Shown: positions 12,212 through 21,907 of the stretch, in pieces
Position numbering within the stretch: position 1 is the stretch's first letter
Layout of the letters: every line of letters begins with the position of its first letter
Source: Cheiracanthium punctorium
Lineage: Eukaryota > Arthropoda > Arachnida > Araneae > Cheiracanthiidae
Length of the DNA: 64,000 nucleotides
Assembly: GCA_038373885.1 (NCBI GenBank)
Contig: JAWZYV010012281.1
Location: forward strand, 112,346-176,345
Reading direction: 5' to 3'
Translations under genes and position numbers: made by a program
Notes under the pieces: model-generated
Seen by the model: the letters and a program-made list of their open reading frames with translations, nothing else
Databases searched by the model: none
What the model was told of the DNA's origin: nothing

Positions 12212-12642
12212 CAACACCTTCTTACAGATAGAAAGCCTAACACTGAAACTTTGACATCATCGCTATGTCTTTAAGTGATGACGCCATCACAGGTTTACTT
12301 TCACAAAGTAAAACTATTTAAAATTTCTGGTGAATGCTACAAAAATTAGAAAATATCTTAAATAAACAATTAAAATTAAAATACCTTTCTCATACAATAT
12401 TGTACATTCCAATCTATTTCCTTACCATGTTATCTAATTAGTCATGGTTAAAAACTGCCATTTGATAGAAAATTATATTTTTTATCTCAAATTATTAAAA
12501 TATTTTTATTCATGAGTAAATTTACCAGAAACTTTTTATACTTTTATTTTGCGAAAATAAAACATTTAACTGTAGGCCAGATGATGACGTCAAAGCTTGG
12601 TGATGTAGGAGTTGTTAGGCTTTCTTTATTCAAGAGGTGTTG
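12212..12642. mobile_element. M7 MITE copy (CAACACC subfamily), 431 bp
   Basis: Ends are CAACACCTTCTTACAGATAG and the complement of CAACACCTCTTGAATAAAG. The flanks TCTCAAC (12205-12211) and TCTCCCC (12643-12649) agree at 5 of 7 positions, as expected for an older insertion. The TGACGTCA sites are mostly decayed here; one perfect copy remains near 12586. Confidence 0.85.
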
Positions 12643-12649
12643 TCTCCCC

Positions 12650-13299
12650 TTGTGACCACTTCAATTAAAGTACATATTAAACTACTTATCAGACTTCAAC
12701 GTGCAGGGCTTCTTTATTTTATGATAGTGACAGTAGTAGAAAAATAACAATGCCAAGTGCGTCATATCATGACTATTGTGCACGCATTCAATCGTCACAA
12801 GAATTCTCCTGAAGTTTAAAAAAAAGTATCGTGGTTGTGCAAATTAAGTGATATTCGACTGTTCTACCAGGGAAACTTACTCATAACAATTTTCAAAAAA
12901 ATTATCAACTTTTTAACATTCTTCAAACGATTGAAATAGGATAGTGAAATGTTTTAAAAAATGATTTCCACTAACATGAGTTTCATAGATACTTAGTGCA
13001 CCATCTCCGAGTAACAAGCATCTCCCCTCAGCAGTCCTGTCTCAAGAAGTTTTCACACTTATGGCTTTAACCTGGGACATGCAAATTTATGCAAAAATGA
13101 TAGCTCTCAGGGTTTTTTAATAGAAAAGATCAGGTGTATCTGAGTGCGAGAAAAATATGCAAATATCAAGCTTTTGTAATTACGAGTGTATCTTTTGTTG
13201 ATTTACAACCTTTTTCGTTGACATAGGAAGTAGGGTCCTGCAATGTCTGGGTAAAGCCGTTTGCCCGAATCGTTAAGGTTGTAGGCAGTCGGATGGATG
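12650..13299. other. Unassigned interval before the Tc1 remnant
   Basis: No coding similarity was recognised. The left terminal repeat of the following Tc1 may lie in here but could not be identified. Confidence 0.4.
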
Positions 13300-14354
13300 T
13301 AAATGGGGTCGTCACAGGCTGATGGTGCTAGGCGTCTCAATCTGTCTTGCAGTGTGGTCCAAAGACTCTTATCAATATCAATTCGAAGATTTTGAGTCCA
13401 ACAGACATGTTATAGGCCGACCACGTGCTACAGCACCTGCAAAAGACCGTTTTATAGCTCTTTTGGCCCGAAGGAGAAGAAGCATTTCTGTGACGATGCT
13501 CGTTGCAAACCACTCTGTAGCATCGGGTAAAAGAATATCAACTAGTACGGTGCGAAGGCGTCTTCACAATGCAGGTTTCTATGCGAAGCGGCACGATGTG
13601 CGCGTTCCCTTCAAAGGACGACAGAGAAGGGCCCGCTGATCTTGGGCAAGAGATCACGTTTCCTGGACCAGACAGCGATGGGCTTCTCTACTCTTTACAC
13701 ACTTTTCCAGATTCACACTGGAGAGCGATTCAGGACGCCTGCTGATTCTTGAAGAAGGAAAGCACTAGTAACCATCAATCCACCACTATTGAAAAGAACA
13801 GTTACCGAGGTGGTGGAGTAATGGTTTTGGTCAGGGATTTCACTCGGTGTTCACACGTGTTCCAGGGAGAATCTCTGACTGGTGTGAGATATCGGGATGA
13901 GATATTTGATCCATATGTCCGCCCATATGCCGGTGCAATTGGAACTGGTTCATTCTGGTGGATGATAATGCACGACCTCACCGAGCTGTAGCTGTTAAGA
14001 AATATCTAGTCTTGGTTTAAGGCGAATGGAACGACCAGCTTAATCTTCAGACCTGGGGGCCCTAGCACGATCTTCTCGGAAACCTTTCCGAAGCGGAAAA
14101 ACAACCCTTTTCTCACTCATGACGTCACATTCCGAAAGGGCGTCAATTTGGTCTACCACGATGCTCTCGGGAACGTTCCGATATCGGAAACCCTGTCGGA
14201 AATTCCACTTTTTTTCCCGGCACGGTAAACGCGAGTGAGAAGCGCTTTCCGCTTCGGATACAAGTCAGCGTACGTGATTATTTGTTCTGATGGTAGTTGT
14301 TTACATCAAAATAATGGCTCAGTTTTAATTGTAGCAACTGTTGCACAACAATAA

Positions 14355-14519
14355 GATGCTAGAAGGGTTCATAGGAATCGAAATTCAATTCCTAGGTGTA
14401 AATCCTTTGAATTAAGCGACGACGAATTAATCAACAATTTTCGGTTGAAAAAATCATTAGCATTCCAACTGATTCAAGAGTTTAAAAAATATTTAGAGCC
14501 TAGAACAATTAGAATATAA
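14355..14519 (+). pseudogene. Harbinger transposase N-terminal remnant
   Basis: A 54-codon stretch between stops reads basic RRVHRNRN, then FELSDDELINNFRLKKSLA and FQLIQEFKKYLEPRTIR. The pattern 'F.L....F...FRL.K......I......LEP.T.R' is the usual start of PIF/Harbinger (HARBI1-like) nucleases. The DDE nuclease domain that should follow is gone. The fragment lies inside the element with CTG duplications, which supports the call. Confidence 0.65.
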
Positions 14520-14561
14520 TAATGCTAATTTTTAATGATATTTAAAATTTATAAAATAACA

Positions 14562-14790
14562 GTCTGCTTACCTTTTGCCAAGCTTTCACATTTTTAATAA
14601 AACCTCCACTGCTGTTTAATTTTTGTGCTAGAGATTTCAAATCCTCATTTCGTTTGCTGCGCTCTATAAAAACTGGAAAAGTTGTTTTCATTTAAGTAAG
14701 GATTTTCTTCCATTGCTTGGACGGTAATTTCAATCTGATTTGTTTTTACTCGAATATTACCGGTTTTATTTTATAAGGAGGAGGCACGGC
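14562..14790 (-). pseudogene. Harbinger Myb/SANT-like protein remnant
   Basis: On the minus strand, frames give QAMEENPYLNENNFSS and, after a frame change, KRNEDLKSLAQKLNSSGGF followed by IKNVKAWQK. The spacing 'L...LN..G......W' matches the Myb/SANT-like (MADF-type) DNA-binding protein that accompanies Harbinger transposases. The coding stretch stops at AAG|GTAAGC, which looks like a splice donor. The opposite orientation to the transposase piece is common in this superfamily. Confidence 0.55.
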
Positions 14791-15207
14791 TTCAGGAAAA
14801 TGCGGATTTCAATTAACTTTGGCATAATGGTCATAATGGCCATGTGAATATACTGAGTGTAAAATAAAGTTTATAAAAGGTATTGAAAAACTGTCAGCAC
14901 TTCATCAGAGGGTCGTAAAATTGTGAGTTGACTGTATATTTATTTATATATTTTTAAAATTTTATGTCTGCTATTCAAAGAATATATTTTTATAATTGAT
15001 GATGCTTAAAAAATTAATACTCTTGCTGTTGCATCACGAACGGGTGACAATTAGGGAAAAAATAGTCTGTCTGACAAAAATTAATATACCTTAAAGAAAT
15101 ATTGAGTTTTGTGGGTGTTAAAAGTGATTTATTTTAAAAGTGTAAAATTCTGATGAATTAATTACCAAGATTCGCGTATTTAAAAAAAAAATGTGCAGGA
15201 AAATATT

Positions 15208-15286
15208 GCGCAGCACGGGGTTCGACCACATAACGCCCTAGTAATAGTCCCGCGTCTTACCGATTCAGCCACCGAAGCGCAACTAA
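15208..15286 (-). other. tRNA-like sequence (pseudogene or SINE head)
   Basis: The minus strand starts and ends with TTGCGC...GCGCAA, which would pair as an acceptor stem. It contains an A-box-like GTGGCTGAATCGGTAAGACG and a B-box-like GGTCGAACCCC, and a T run follows 10-20 bp downstream. The anticodon stem does not pair well, so this is not called a functional tRNA. It lies inside the Harbinger element. Confidence 0.4.
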
Positions 15287-15872
15287 CTCTGCACGCAACT
15301 TACAATTAAAGTTTTGGTAAAGCGGTTCGAAAATCGATATTATTTTTTTTTGACTGTATTTGAGTACTGCGCATTAGTATCTTACACGTTGTATATTCAC
15401 ATGGTATAACACAGCCAGAGATCGACTAACAAAATAAGACAGGACGTGGTACCTATTTAAGTACTATGTCATAAACTTAAACTACGTGCTCGAATGCGGC
15501 AAAGAGTGCCTTGTTTTGATTGGTTTATAGCGTCCCCTTCCGATACTCTCGGAAGAGGCATAAAAATTCTCACTTCCATTAGTCGAAACCATGGTGGTAG
15601 AGTCAAAATGAGGGTATCGGATATTTATCCGAAGATTTTCAGTATCCGTGAGTGAGAACTATCCGTGAAGGATGCTTTCCGATAAGATCGTGCTAGAGCC
15701 CCTGAATCCGATAGAGCATCTTTGTATACAGGTTTCTGTTTTAAGTCCCCCTCCAAGTTCTTTAGAAATGCTGGAACAAAGCTTACTCCGTGTCAACCCT
15801 TCACTTCCCATTTCGGTAGCCGACAACTTCCTAGACAGCATGAATTCGATGCAGCTAATGCATTCAAGCTAG

Positions 15873-16197
15873 GGGTGGGCATATCCTTTTTAAAACTCAT
15901 TTTTCATATGTTTCTATAACATTTTACAACATAAAATAGCTTAATATTATATTTTTTCCAAGAATGGACTTTTCCAGCGAGATTGATTTTTGCTGTTGTT
16001 GATGTTGTTCTTGTAAATCATTTTGTTCCGTTTTTATTATGTAAACTTCTATATTGCAGTCAGTACATAATTTTTTTGTACACATGTCATCAAAATTTGG
16101 CGTTTCTACATTCATTCATTTGCAAATTAGGCTCAAAAAAGCGGTTGTTCCTTAACTTTTGGAGGGCAGTGTACATATGCATCGTTGCATTTACGTG
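15873..16197. other. Unassigned interval
   Basis: Short overlapping frames on both strands without recognisable content. Confidence 0.4.
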
Positions 16198-18540
16198 GGA
16201 GAAAATGCAATATTGCGAGGGCTTATTCGCAAGGTTAGTTGTTCACTAGATCCAGTTGTTCAATAGATTCAAAATCAACGTGCATATGGTTACGAAGCTC
16301 CTCACCAAAGACGTCGCTATTGCCATATGCCGTGCATATAAAATGTTCTATCGACAAACATGCGTCTCCGCAAGAATTACAAACTGTTAAAAAATTAAGG
16401 GTCATAAATTATTTATGTTCGTCTTCTACGCGTATTAACTATGATATTCACAAAAGAATATAAAATTATTAACCCATATCCATATGCTCATTTCTAGTTT
16501 TATACGACCTGTTAAGACCGTATTATTTCCTAAAGCCAAACAACTTCTTTTTACTCTTTTAACCTTTATTCAAAAACAACTCATTCTCCCAAAAAAATAT
16601 GCAAGGTGTTAAAAAGGAATGTTGGATTCATTTATGGAATTCCACCTTTATTTATTCTCCAGCGTTTATGGACTTTTATGTCAAGATATAAACAGAAATT
16701 CTTCCACCGTGGAATGGTATTCCCTCATTCTTTTTCTTAGTAGATTACGTGTTTATTCCGTGGAATGCTAAAGATGCTAGAACTAAGAAAACAATACTCA
16801 GACCATATTTTTTTTACTAGATTTTAATTACAAGCGCATAATTTAAAGCGTTAAAATTTTTGCTTCCATAACTGTTCCTTATATTATGTTACTGTTAGTT
16901 GTAATATACGCTCTGAAAAGTCGAGTGTTTTTAATTGCAGGAAAAAAGGAGACTAAATAAATAAATGGTAAACAAAAAACTATTCCAGCTCCTTCGGTTG
17001 CAAATGAAATAAAAGAATTACGGGAAATGCGAAACAAGAAAAAAACGACTTTACTGAATAACAGACCTTTTCTTTTTTTTTTCTTAAATTTGTAATTTGT
17101 ATGTCTTTTTCGGTAAATATATATTTTCGCTATTAATTACATCTTCAACAAAGAAAAATATTTTCCTCTGATTTTTGTTTCTTTAATTTTCTCCGTTACG
17201 AAAAGGAAATGCATGTATGCGCAGAGTAAATTCAATTTACCTAGAGATATCAACAATTAAGGAAATCACAATCAATACATCAAATAAAAGAGAGGCGCAT
17301 TTTAATTTTTAATGCAACAAACTTTACTTACAAAATTGCTATTCATATGTTTCATTACCAATGGCATTATAAGTGACAGTAATTGATAAATGAGCTTTTA
17401 AAATGCTTGCGCTGTAGTGAGACGGGAAATAGAAACGTATATTTATTTAATCATTAATTGGTTGCATAATATGGAATAATGAAGCAGAAATCGATATTTG
17501 TGTGTACAAGATTGATATTTTATTCTTTTATCTCTTTTTGAGAATATGGCGTCAGTTTAGTTTCGGCAACTTGTACCAATGTACACTTGTTGCAGTTTGT
17601 AAACAAAATATTATTTTTTAACGGAATAATATAGAAAAGTATTTTACATTAATAATACATTTATATGCTTAACAGCATATCTACTTGTTATCAATATCAT
17701 TATTGTTTATCATTGTAATTATTATTATAACTATTGTTGTTATTGTAATTATTATTTTGCTTTGTCTTTTATCTGTTTCTTCATGTTTCCAGTAACCATT
17801 TTCTGAGTTCTGGAAATAAATTTATTTTTGTTAAGCTTTCAACTATATAAGAAATAAAAACAAGATTGGTTGTTTTTAAGGTGATAGTCCGCAGATCTGT
17901 GACTCTTTTTTGGCCTTTCACCCCTCTTGTTCCGACTCGATCTGATACATATACAATTTTATAAATACATAAAATGAAAAGCCGAAGGAAACCCAAAAAT
18001 ACAAAATAAAGAGGATGTACAAATGTCAAAAAAGTAAAAAACCCAAAATAAATAAAGGGGTAAAAGGCAAAGCATCCCGCTCCTCGAGCAACACATGCCT
18101 CAAAACACGGACTTCACCAAGACTATCTCATATTGGTTTAAAAACAAAAATCATTTTAATGGTTTTGCAAACAAAAAGCATTTGGAGGATTCTGAACCAG
18201 TTCACAATTGGATGAGCCCGAAATCTAATGTTTAAGACAACCATGCCTATCGAGATGCTTCACAGTAGAAGACGTAGCTGACCAATAGCCGATTGTATAA
18301 TATTTGGAGATGGTTGAAGTGTTCAGATCCAGTCTTGCAGCCTACCGCTGGACTCCCGATATAACGGTCTGTTGTTGTCGGCGGATTTCTCCAGGTGTAA
18401 TGTGAGTACACTTTAGAACCTGATAAAAAGTTCTTGCCCAAGATGTCCTCTCCGTAAGCAGATAGAGCTCGTGTGGATTTTATTTAAACCAAAACCTAAA
18501 CTAAACCATAGTTCAGGAACTATTACAATTCTCCAAAGCT
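16198..18540 (+). repeat. Anonymous repeat R, copy 3, with a 537-bp insertion
   Basis: It realigns with 234-2100 in the same orientation and stops where a mariner fragment begins. Relative to copy 1 it has about 537 extra bases at 16844-17380, flanked by TAATT on both sides (16839-16843 and 17380-17384, sharing the edge base). Copy 1 near 885-895 shows the uninterrupted sequence. The extra DNA has no clear terminal inverted repeats. Confidence 0.72.
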
Positions 18541-18800
18541 AGCTCCATAGTAGAATTGATAGAATGCGCTGGAACACTCTTCCTACATTCCGGATCTTGC
18601 ACCATGTGATTGTCATCTCTTCGGTTGAAGAACCGCTTAGCAACGAAGCTATTTCATAGTCAATATCTATTATACCTAATAGGAGGATTTCGACAGGTAG
18701 ATTTATCTTTTCTAAACATGACTCGGAAAACCTTAGTAATGATGTGGATAAGAAATGCATACTGGCAGTGCCCCGCTCCCTTTGAGTATAGGTCTTATTT
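18541..18800 (+). pseudogene. mariner-type transposase C-terminal remnant
   Basis: Plus-strand frames give RWNTLP, then PDLAPCDCHLFG, which is the block holding the third catalytic aspartate of mariner transposases. LKNRLATK and, further on, LSFLNMTRKTL follow, like the usual 'LKN.L..K.F' tail. Stops interrupt the block at the HLFG and following positions. The DNA-binding and first two catalytic motifs are missing. It lies between repeat R copy 3 and the nested element at 18966. Confidence 0.55.
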
Positions 18801-19060
18801 CGTGAATAAACTTCTTTCTCTAGGAGGATTGGATACCTTACGTTTTTAGTTAACTGGTATTTTAAGAGATTCCATAATTTAGTGATTCCATAAAACCCGT
18901 GCTTAAAATCTATTTTTTGCTTTGCACACTACTAAACATTCAAAATGCAACACAAAGAAGGATTGCCGTATTTACCCGCGTATACGTCGATCCCGTGTAT
19001 AAGTCGACACCCCACTTTCTTGATTAAGAAATTTGAATTTTTTTAAATCCCGCGTATAAG

Positions 19061-19504
19061 AAATGCCTCCTAGATACAGAAAGCCTGAGCGTTGAAGCTT
19101 TGACGTGATCATTAGGCCTTCCAATAATGACGTCACCAGACTTTCATTCTCATAAAGTAAAACTATTTCAGTTTTCTGGTGGGTGCCAAAAAAAATTAAT
19201 AAATGGAACTTAAGTTATAGATAAGAATTAAAATACCTTTGTGATACAAAACAATTCATTGTGATCCACTCCCTCATTATATTATATAAATAGTTACAGT
19301 TAAAAACTGTCCTTTTTGTAAAATTAAATTTTCTATCTCAGTTCACTAAAATGTTGTTATGAGAGAGTAAATTCACCAGAAATTCCGAATAGTTTTACTT
19401 TATGAAAATTAAACTGTGATGACGTCACCTTTGGAAGGCCTAATGATGACGCAAAGGCTTGGTAACGTAGCAGTGGTTAGGCTTTCTATATCTAGGAGGC
19501 AGTG
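19061..19504. mobile_element. M7 MITE copy (CACTGCC subfamily), 444 bp
   Basis: Ends are AAATGCCTCCTAGATACAGA (first bases mutated) and the complement of CACTGCCTCCTAGATATAGA. The perfect 7-bp duplication GTATAAG is at 19054-19060 and 19505-19511, inside a 'gtataagtcgac' repeat of the outer element. Non-coding. Confidence 0.92.
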
Positions 19505-19775
19505 GTATAAGTCGACCCACCATTTTCCTGATCAAGAAACTTTAATTTTTTAAATACATTTATTCAAAATCATCTTTAAAAAAAGTGCTAATTATACAAT
19601 AATAAAGATAAATGCATACAAAATAAAACCGATAATAATAGGACACTGCGGATAGTATAATACGGGAAAATACTAATATACAAAGTTAAACTGATTCAAG
19701 ATCCGATTTAGTATCGGACCCTTCAAACAATTTACAAAATTCCTTCGTCGTCATCGGCTCATCATGTACACGTAT

Positions 19776-19885
19776 TGGGTTAGGATCCCTTAAAAAGACC
19801 TCCACGTGGGGCACCCCACCCTTCGCCCTAGAGCTCACGCGTAGCTAATTGGCCGTAATCCAACAACAACAACAACAGCATGATA
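19776..19885 (+). mobile_element. Possible SINE fragment with (CAA)n tail
   Basis: About 85 bp of GC-richer sequence ends in 'ccaacaacaacaacaaca', like the tail of the SINE at 24491-24882. The flanks 'atgtacacgt' and 'atgatacacgt' are similar and could be a target duplication with one indel. Confidence 0.4.
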
Positions 19886-20070
19886 CACGTTTTCAATATT
19901 TGCATCGCTACCTTCTTCCTGGTATGGAAATCCACATTAAACGACGTATTTGTGTTCTGGAATGCGGGAAGAGAACATTTGTTTTTTAAAAGGGCATTTT
20001 TGACTTCTGATTTAAAAAAAAAATTAAATGAAAATTAAGGACCCGCGTAAAGTCGACACCCCATCTTTAA

Positions 20071-20521
20071 CTCTTTAGGGACCGTATCGGCCGTGTCGGC
20101 TCGCCCATATGTGTCCCCGAAACGGCCCAGCCGTATTGGAACCAGTGCTTTCCCTCCCGACTCGGGAGTTATTGATTAGGTTACACCCCTTGAGGTTTGG
20201 GAACTTAAGGAAGAGGGGAAACGGGTAATCCGCGTATCCGAACTCTAATCAATCATCATGGCACCTTCGTACAGGTGTTGAAGTCGGTAGCAAGTACACT
20301 GAAAGTAACTATTCAGTGTGCAAATACCTTGTCGAAAGCACTTACAATAGATCACTATGGATTAGCACAATAGGAGGTCTTTCGCCCTAACTGCTGGTCA
20401 AGAAAGGGAGGTCAAAACTCAGTGATAAAGGAACCGCTTTCCTCCGATGGGGGAAGACATTTTCGGCCGTTTCCTTGGGAAAGAAAGCTAAGAGATTTTC
20501 ACGGGGCTGGGATCTAAAGAG
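20071..20521. mobile_element. TTAA-flanked non-autonomous element, 451 bp
   Basis: It is flanked by TTAA at 20067-20070 and 20522-20525, with terminal inverted repeats CTCTTTAGGGACC and the complement of CTCTTTAGATCCC. TTAA targets are used by piggyBac and Kolobok elements. The GC-rich interior shows no transposase. It sits inside the outer element. Confidence 0.75.
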
Positions 20522-20599
20522 TTAAAGCCAATTTTCTGTCCAAAATTTCTCGAGTTATACGCTGGTAAATACGGTATACATATCACTGAAAAATATATT

Positions 20600-20900
20600 T
20601 GATAACCATGAACGCAGCAATGGACTCCTTGCGTACATTCCACACTGAAGCAAACGACGCCGAATTGTACGTGCGGACACCGATTGTTTAGCAACAGTGG
20701 TAAACAGTGATGTGGTTCGTGATGTGGCAGAGCGATCCTTCACTATTATGCGTACAATATGCCTGTAATCCGATGTAGTGGTGCAAAGAAGTGGTTGAAA
20801 TCGGCCTCGTTGGTAGGTCATTCCCTCCTTCCATCCAATGACTAACAGATCCACATCTCTGCTTCGTTCTGTCCGACACGATCATCGATTTCTCTAAAGG
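20600..20900 (-). pseudogene. Tc1-like transposase DNA-binding fragment
   Basis: A minus-strand frame gives VIGWKEGMTYQRGRF, then RHIVRIIVKDRSATSRT and KQSVSARTIRRRLLQCGMYAR followed within a few residues by SPLLR. That is the helix-turn-helix and linker region of a Tc1-type transposase. The frame then runs into unrelated sequence next to the right end of the outer element at 20574. No catalytic part is present. It appears truncated, possibly by the insertion of that element, but the missing half was not found on the other side. Confidence 0.65.
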
Positions 20901-21684
20901 ATAATCTGCAAACCTTATGGCCAGAATTTTTCCTCGATCGAACTAGGAAACTTACTGGTAAAGCGCCCTTCTTCTACGAGGCATGCTGAAGCTGCTTACA
21001 CAAAAGAAACTCACGCTAAACCAACCCAATGCTTCATAACGGCTTTCTTTTCTCCCTTTATAAAGTTGTTGCAAGAAACGCTACAGGCGTCCTCGATGTA
21101 GATCTTCCCTGAAATGTTAACCATTTGCATATCTCATCGCCGCAATCGCATGGTGCAATTTTCACTTCACTTGGATGCTTCTTTCTTGGACCTTCTTGGA
21201 CAAGAATTGGACTTGAACAAATTAAAGTCGTCTTTTCTTGCATCAGTAACTCAACATTTCAATGTATTATTTTGTGAATGAGAGGTACTTATCATTTCAT
21301 CCATTTTTTTTCGGAAATAGACATGGGAATACAGATGATAGTCGTATGTTTTGAGATCATACTACTTCATGAAGCTTAGCTTTGTACTTATAAATTAAAT
21401 CCATAGACGCATTAATACACATAGCTCTTACAAGTATGAATTTGCATGATGCGATAGGTTCTTATGCTTAACAGCTCTCTGATTTTTTTTTAAACATATT
21501 ACTACATCATATCTCAACATCATTAAATATCGCAATATTTTCTTTTCATATCAGTAGTATTTGAAAATGTTTTTCATCCTATTCACTCAAAAATACTTTG
21601 AACAGAATAAAAAAAAAAAATTCAATGGAATTGAGTAAATGTAAAGATACAGCTTCATAAACCTAAAACATTTCAGTTCGTTTT
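20901..21684. other. Unassigned interval
   Basis: Minus-strand frame 21058-21243 has no recognisable domain. Otherwise AT-rich. Confidence 0.4.
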
Positions 21685-21907
21685 TGGATTAAGACCGATT
21701 GACAGCACTAGGGTACTAGACCTACAGGGGGAATGCCCTCCGTTGGGGGACATTTTAAAGGATCCTAGCCCGTATTTACGCCAGGTTTCTGAGAAAACCA
21801 TCGAAAACTCAGAACGGCTAGGTCAACAGTCTCGACCGGGGTTTGAAACTGGCACCTCCCGCCTTCCAGTTTCCAGATCAGAACCTCTCAGCCTCTGGTG
21901 AAGTTTA
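21685..21907 (-). mobile_element. Possible tRNA-derived SINE, minus strand
   Basis: Read on the minus strand it has an A-box-like AGGCTGAGAGGTTCTG and, about 45 bp later, a B-box-like AGTTTCAAACCCC, then about 130 bp of GC-richer body. This differs from the two other SINEs in the window. No poly-A tail or duplication was defined. Confidence 0.45.

Larger units (their letters stand above)
14056..15701. mobile_element. PIF/Harbinger-type DNA transposon, ~1.65 kb, decayed
   Basis: Terminal inverted repeats read GGGGCCCTAGCACGATCTTC and the complement of GGGCTCTAGCACGATCTTAT, followed by TCGGAAA on both sides. It sits inside a Tc1 gene and is flanked by CTG at 14053-14055 and 15702-15704. A 3-bp CWG or TWA duplication is typical of PIF/Harbinger. 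The interior carries short remnants of the two proteins this superfamily encodes (entries at 14355 and 14562). Both are too broken to work. Confidence 0.8.
13300..15872 (+). pseudogene. Tc1-like transposase, dead and split by a Harbinger element
   Basis: The first half (13300-14052) shows the Tc1 DNA-binding region (GRPRATAPAKDR, STVRRRLHNAGFYAKRH) and, in another frame, part of the catalytic core (GGGVMV, then LTGVRYRDE and FDPYVRPYAGAIG). The second half resumes at 15705 with NPIEHL, the acidic third catalytic motif, then PPSSLEMLEQSLL, and ends near 15870. Across the break the bases gacctg + aatccg rejoin to encode D-L-N-P, so the host frame is restored if the inserted element is removed. 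At least two frameshifts and several substitutions in catalytic blocks remain. The protein cannot be active. Its own terminal repeats were not found. Confidence 0.85.
18966..20574. mobile_element. Outer inverted-repeat element carrying two nested insertions
   Basis: The left end reads CCGTATTTACCCGCGTATA and the right end is the complement of CCGTATTTACCAGCGTATAA. Just inside, the phrase 'cgtataagtcgac' recurs (near 19003, 19505 and a variant near 20045). No transposase was recognised. It contains an M7 copy (19061-19504), a SINE fragment (19776-19885) and a TTAA element (20071-20521). Without the M7 and TTAA pieces it would be about 0.7 kb. No target duplication was resolved, so the superfamily is open. 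Confidence 0.6.

Noticed and set aside
15208..15286. A functional tRNA gene
   Set aside because: The acceptor arms pair, but the anticodon stem does not, and the sequence lies in a decayed transposon. Kept only as tRNA-like.
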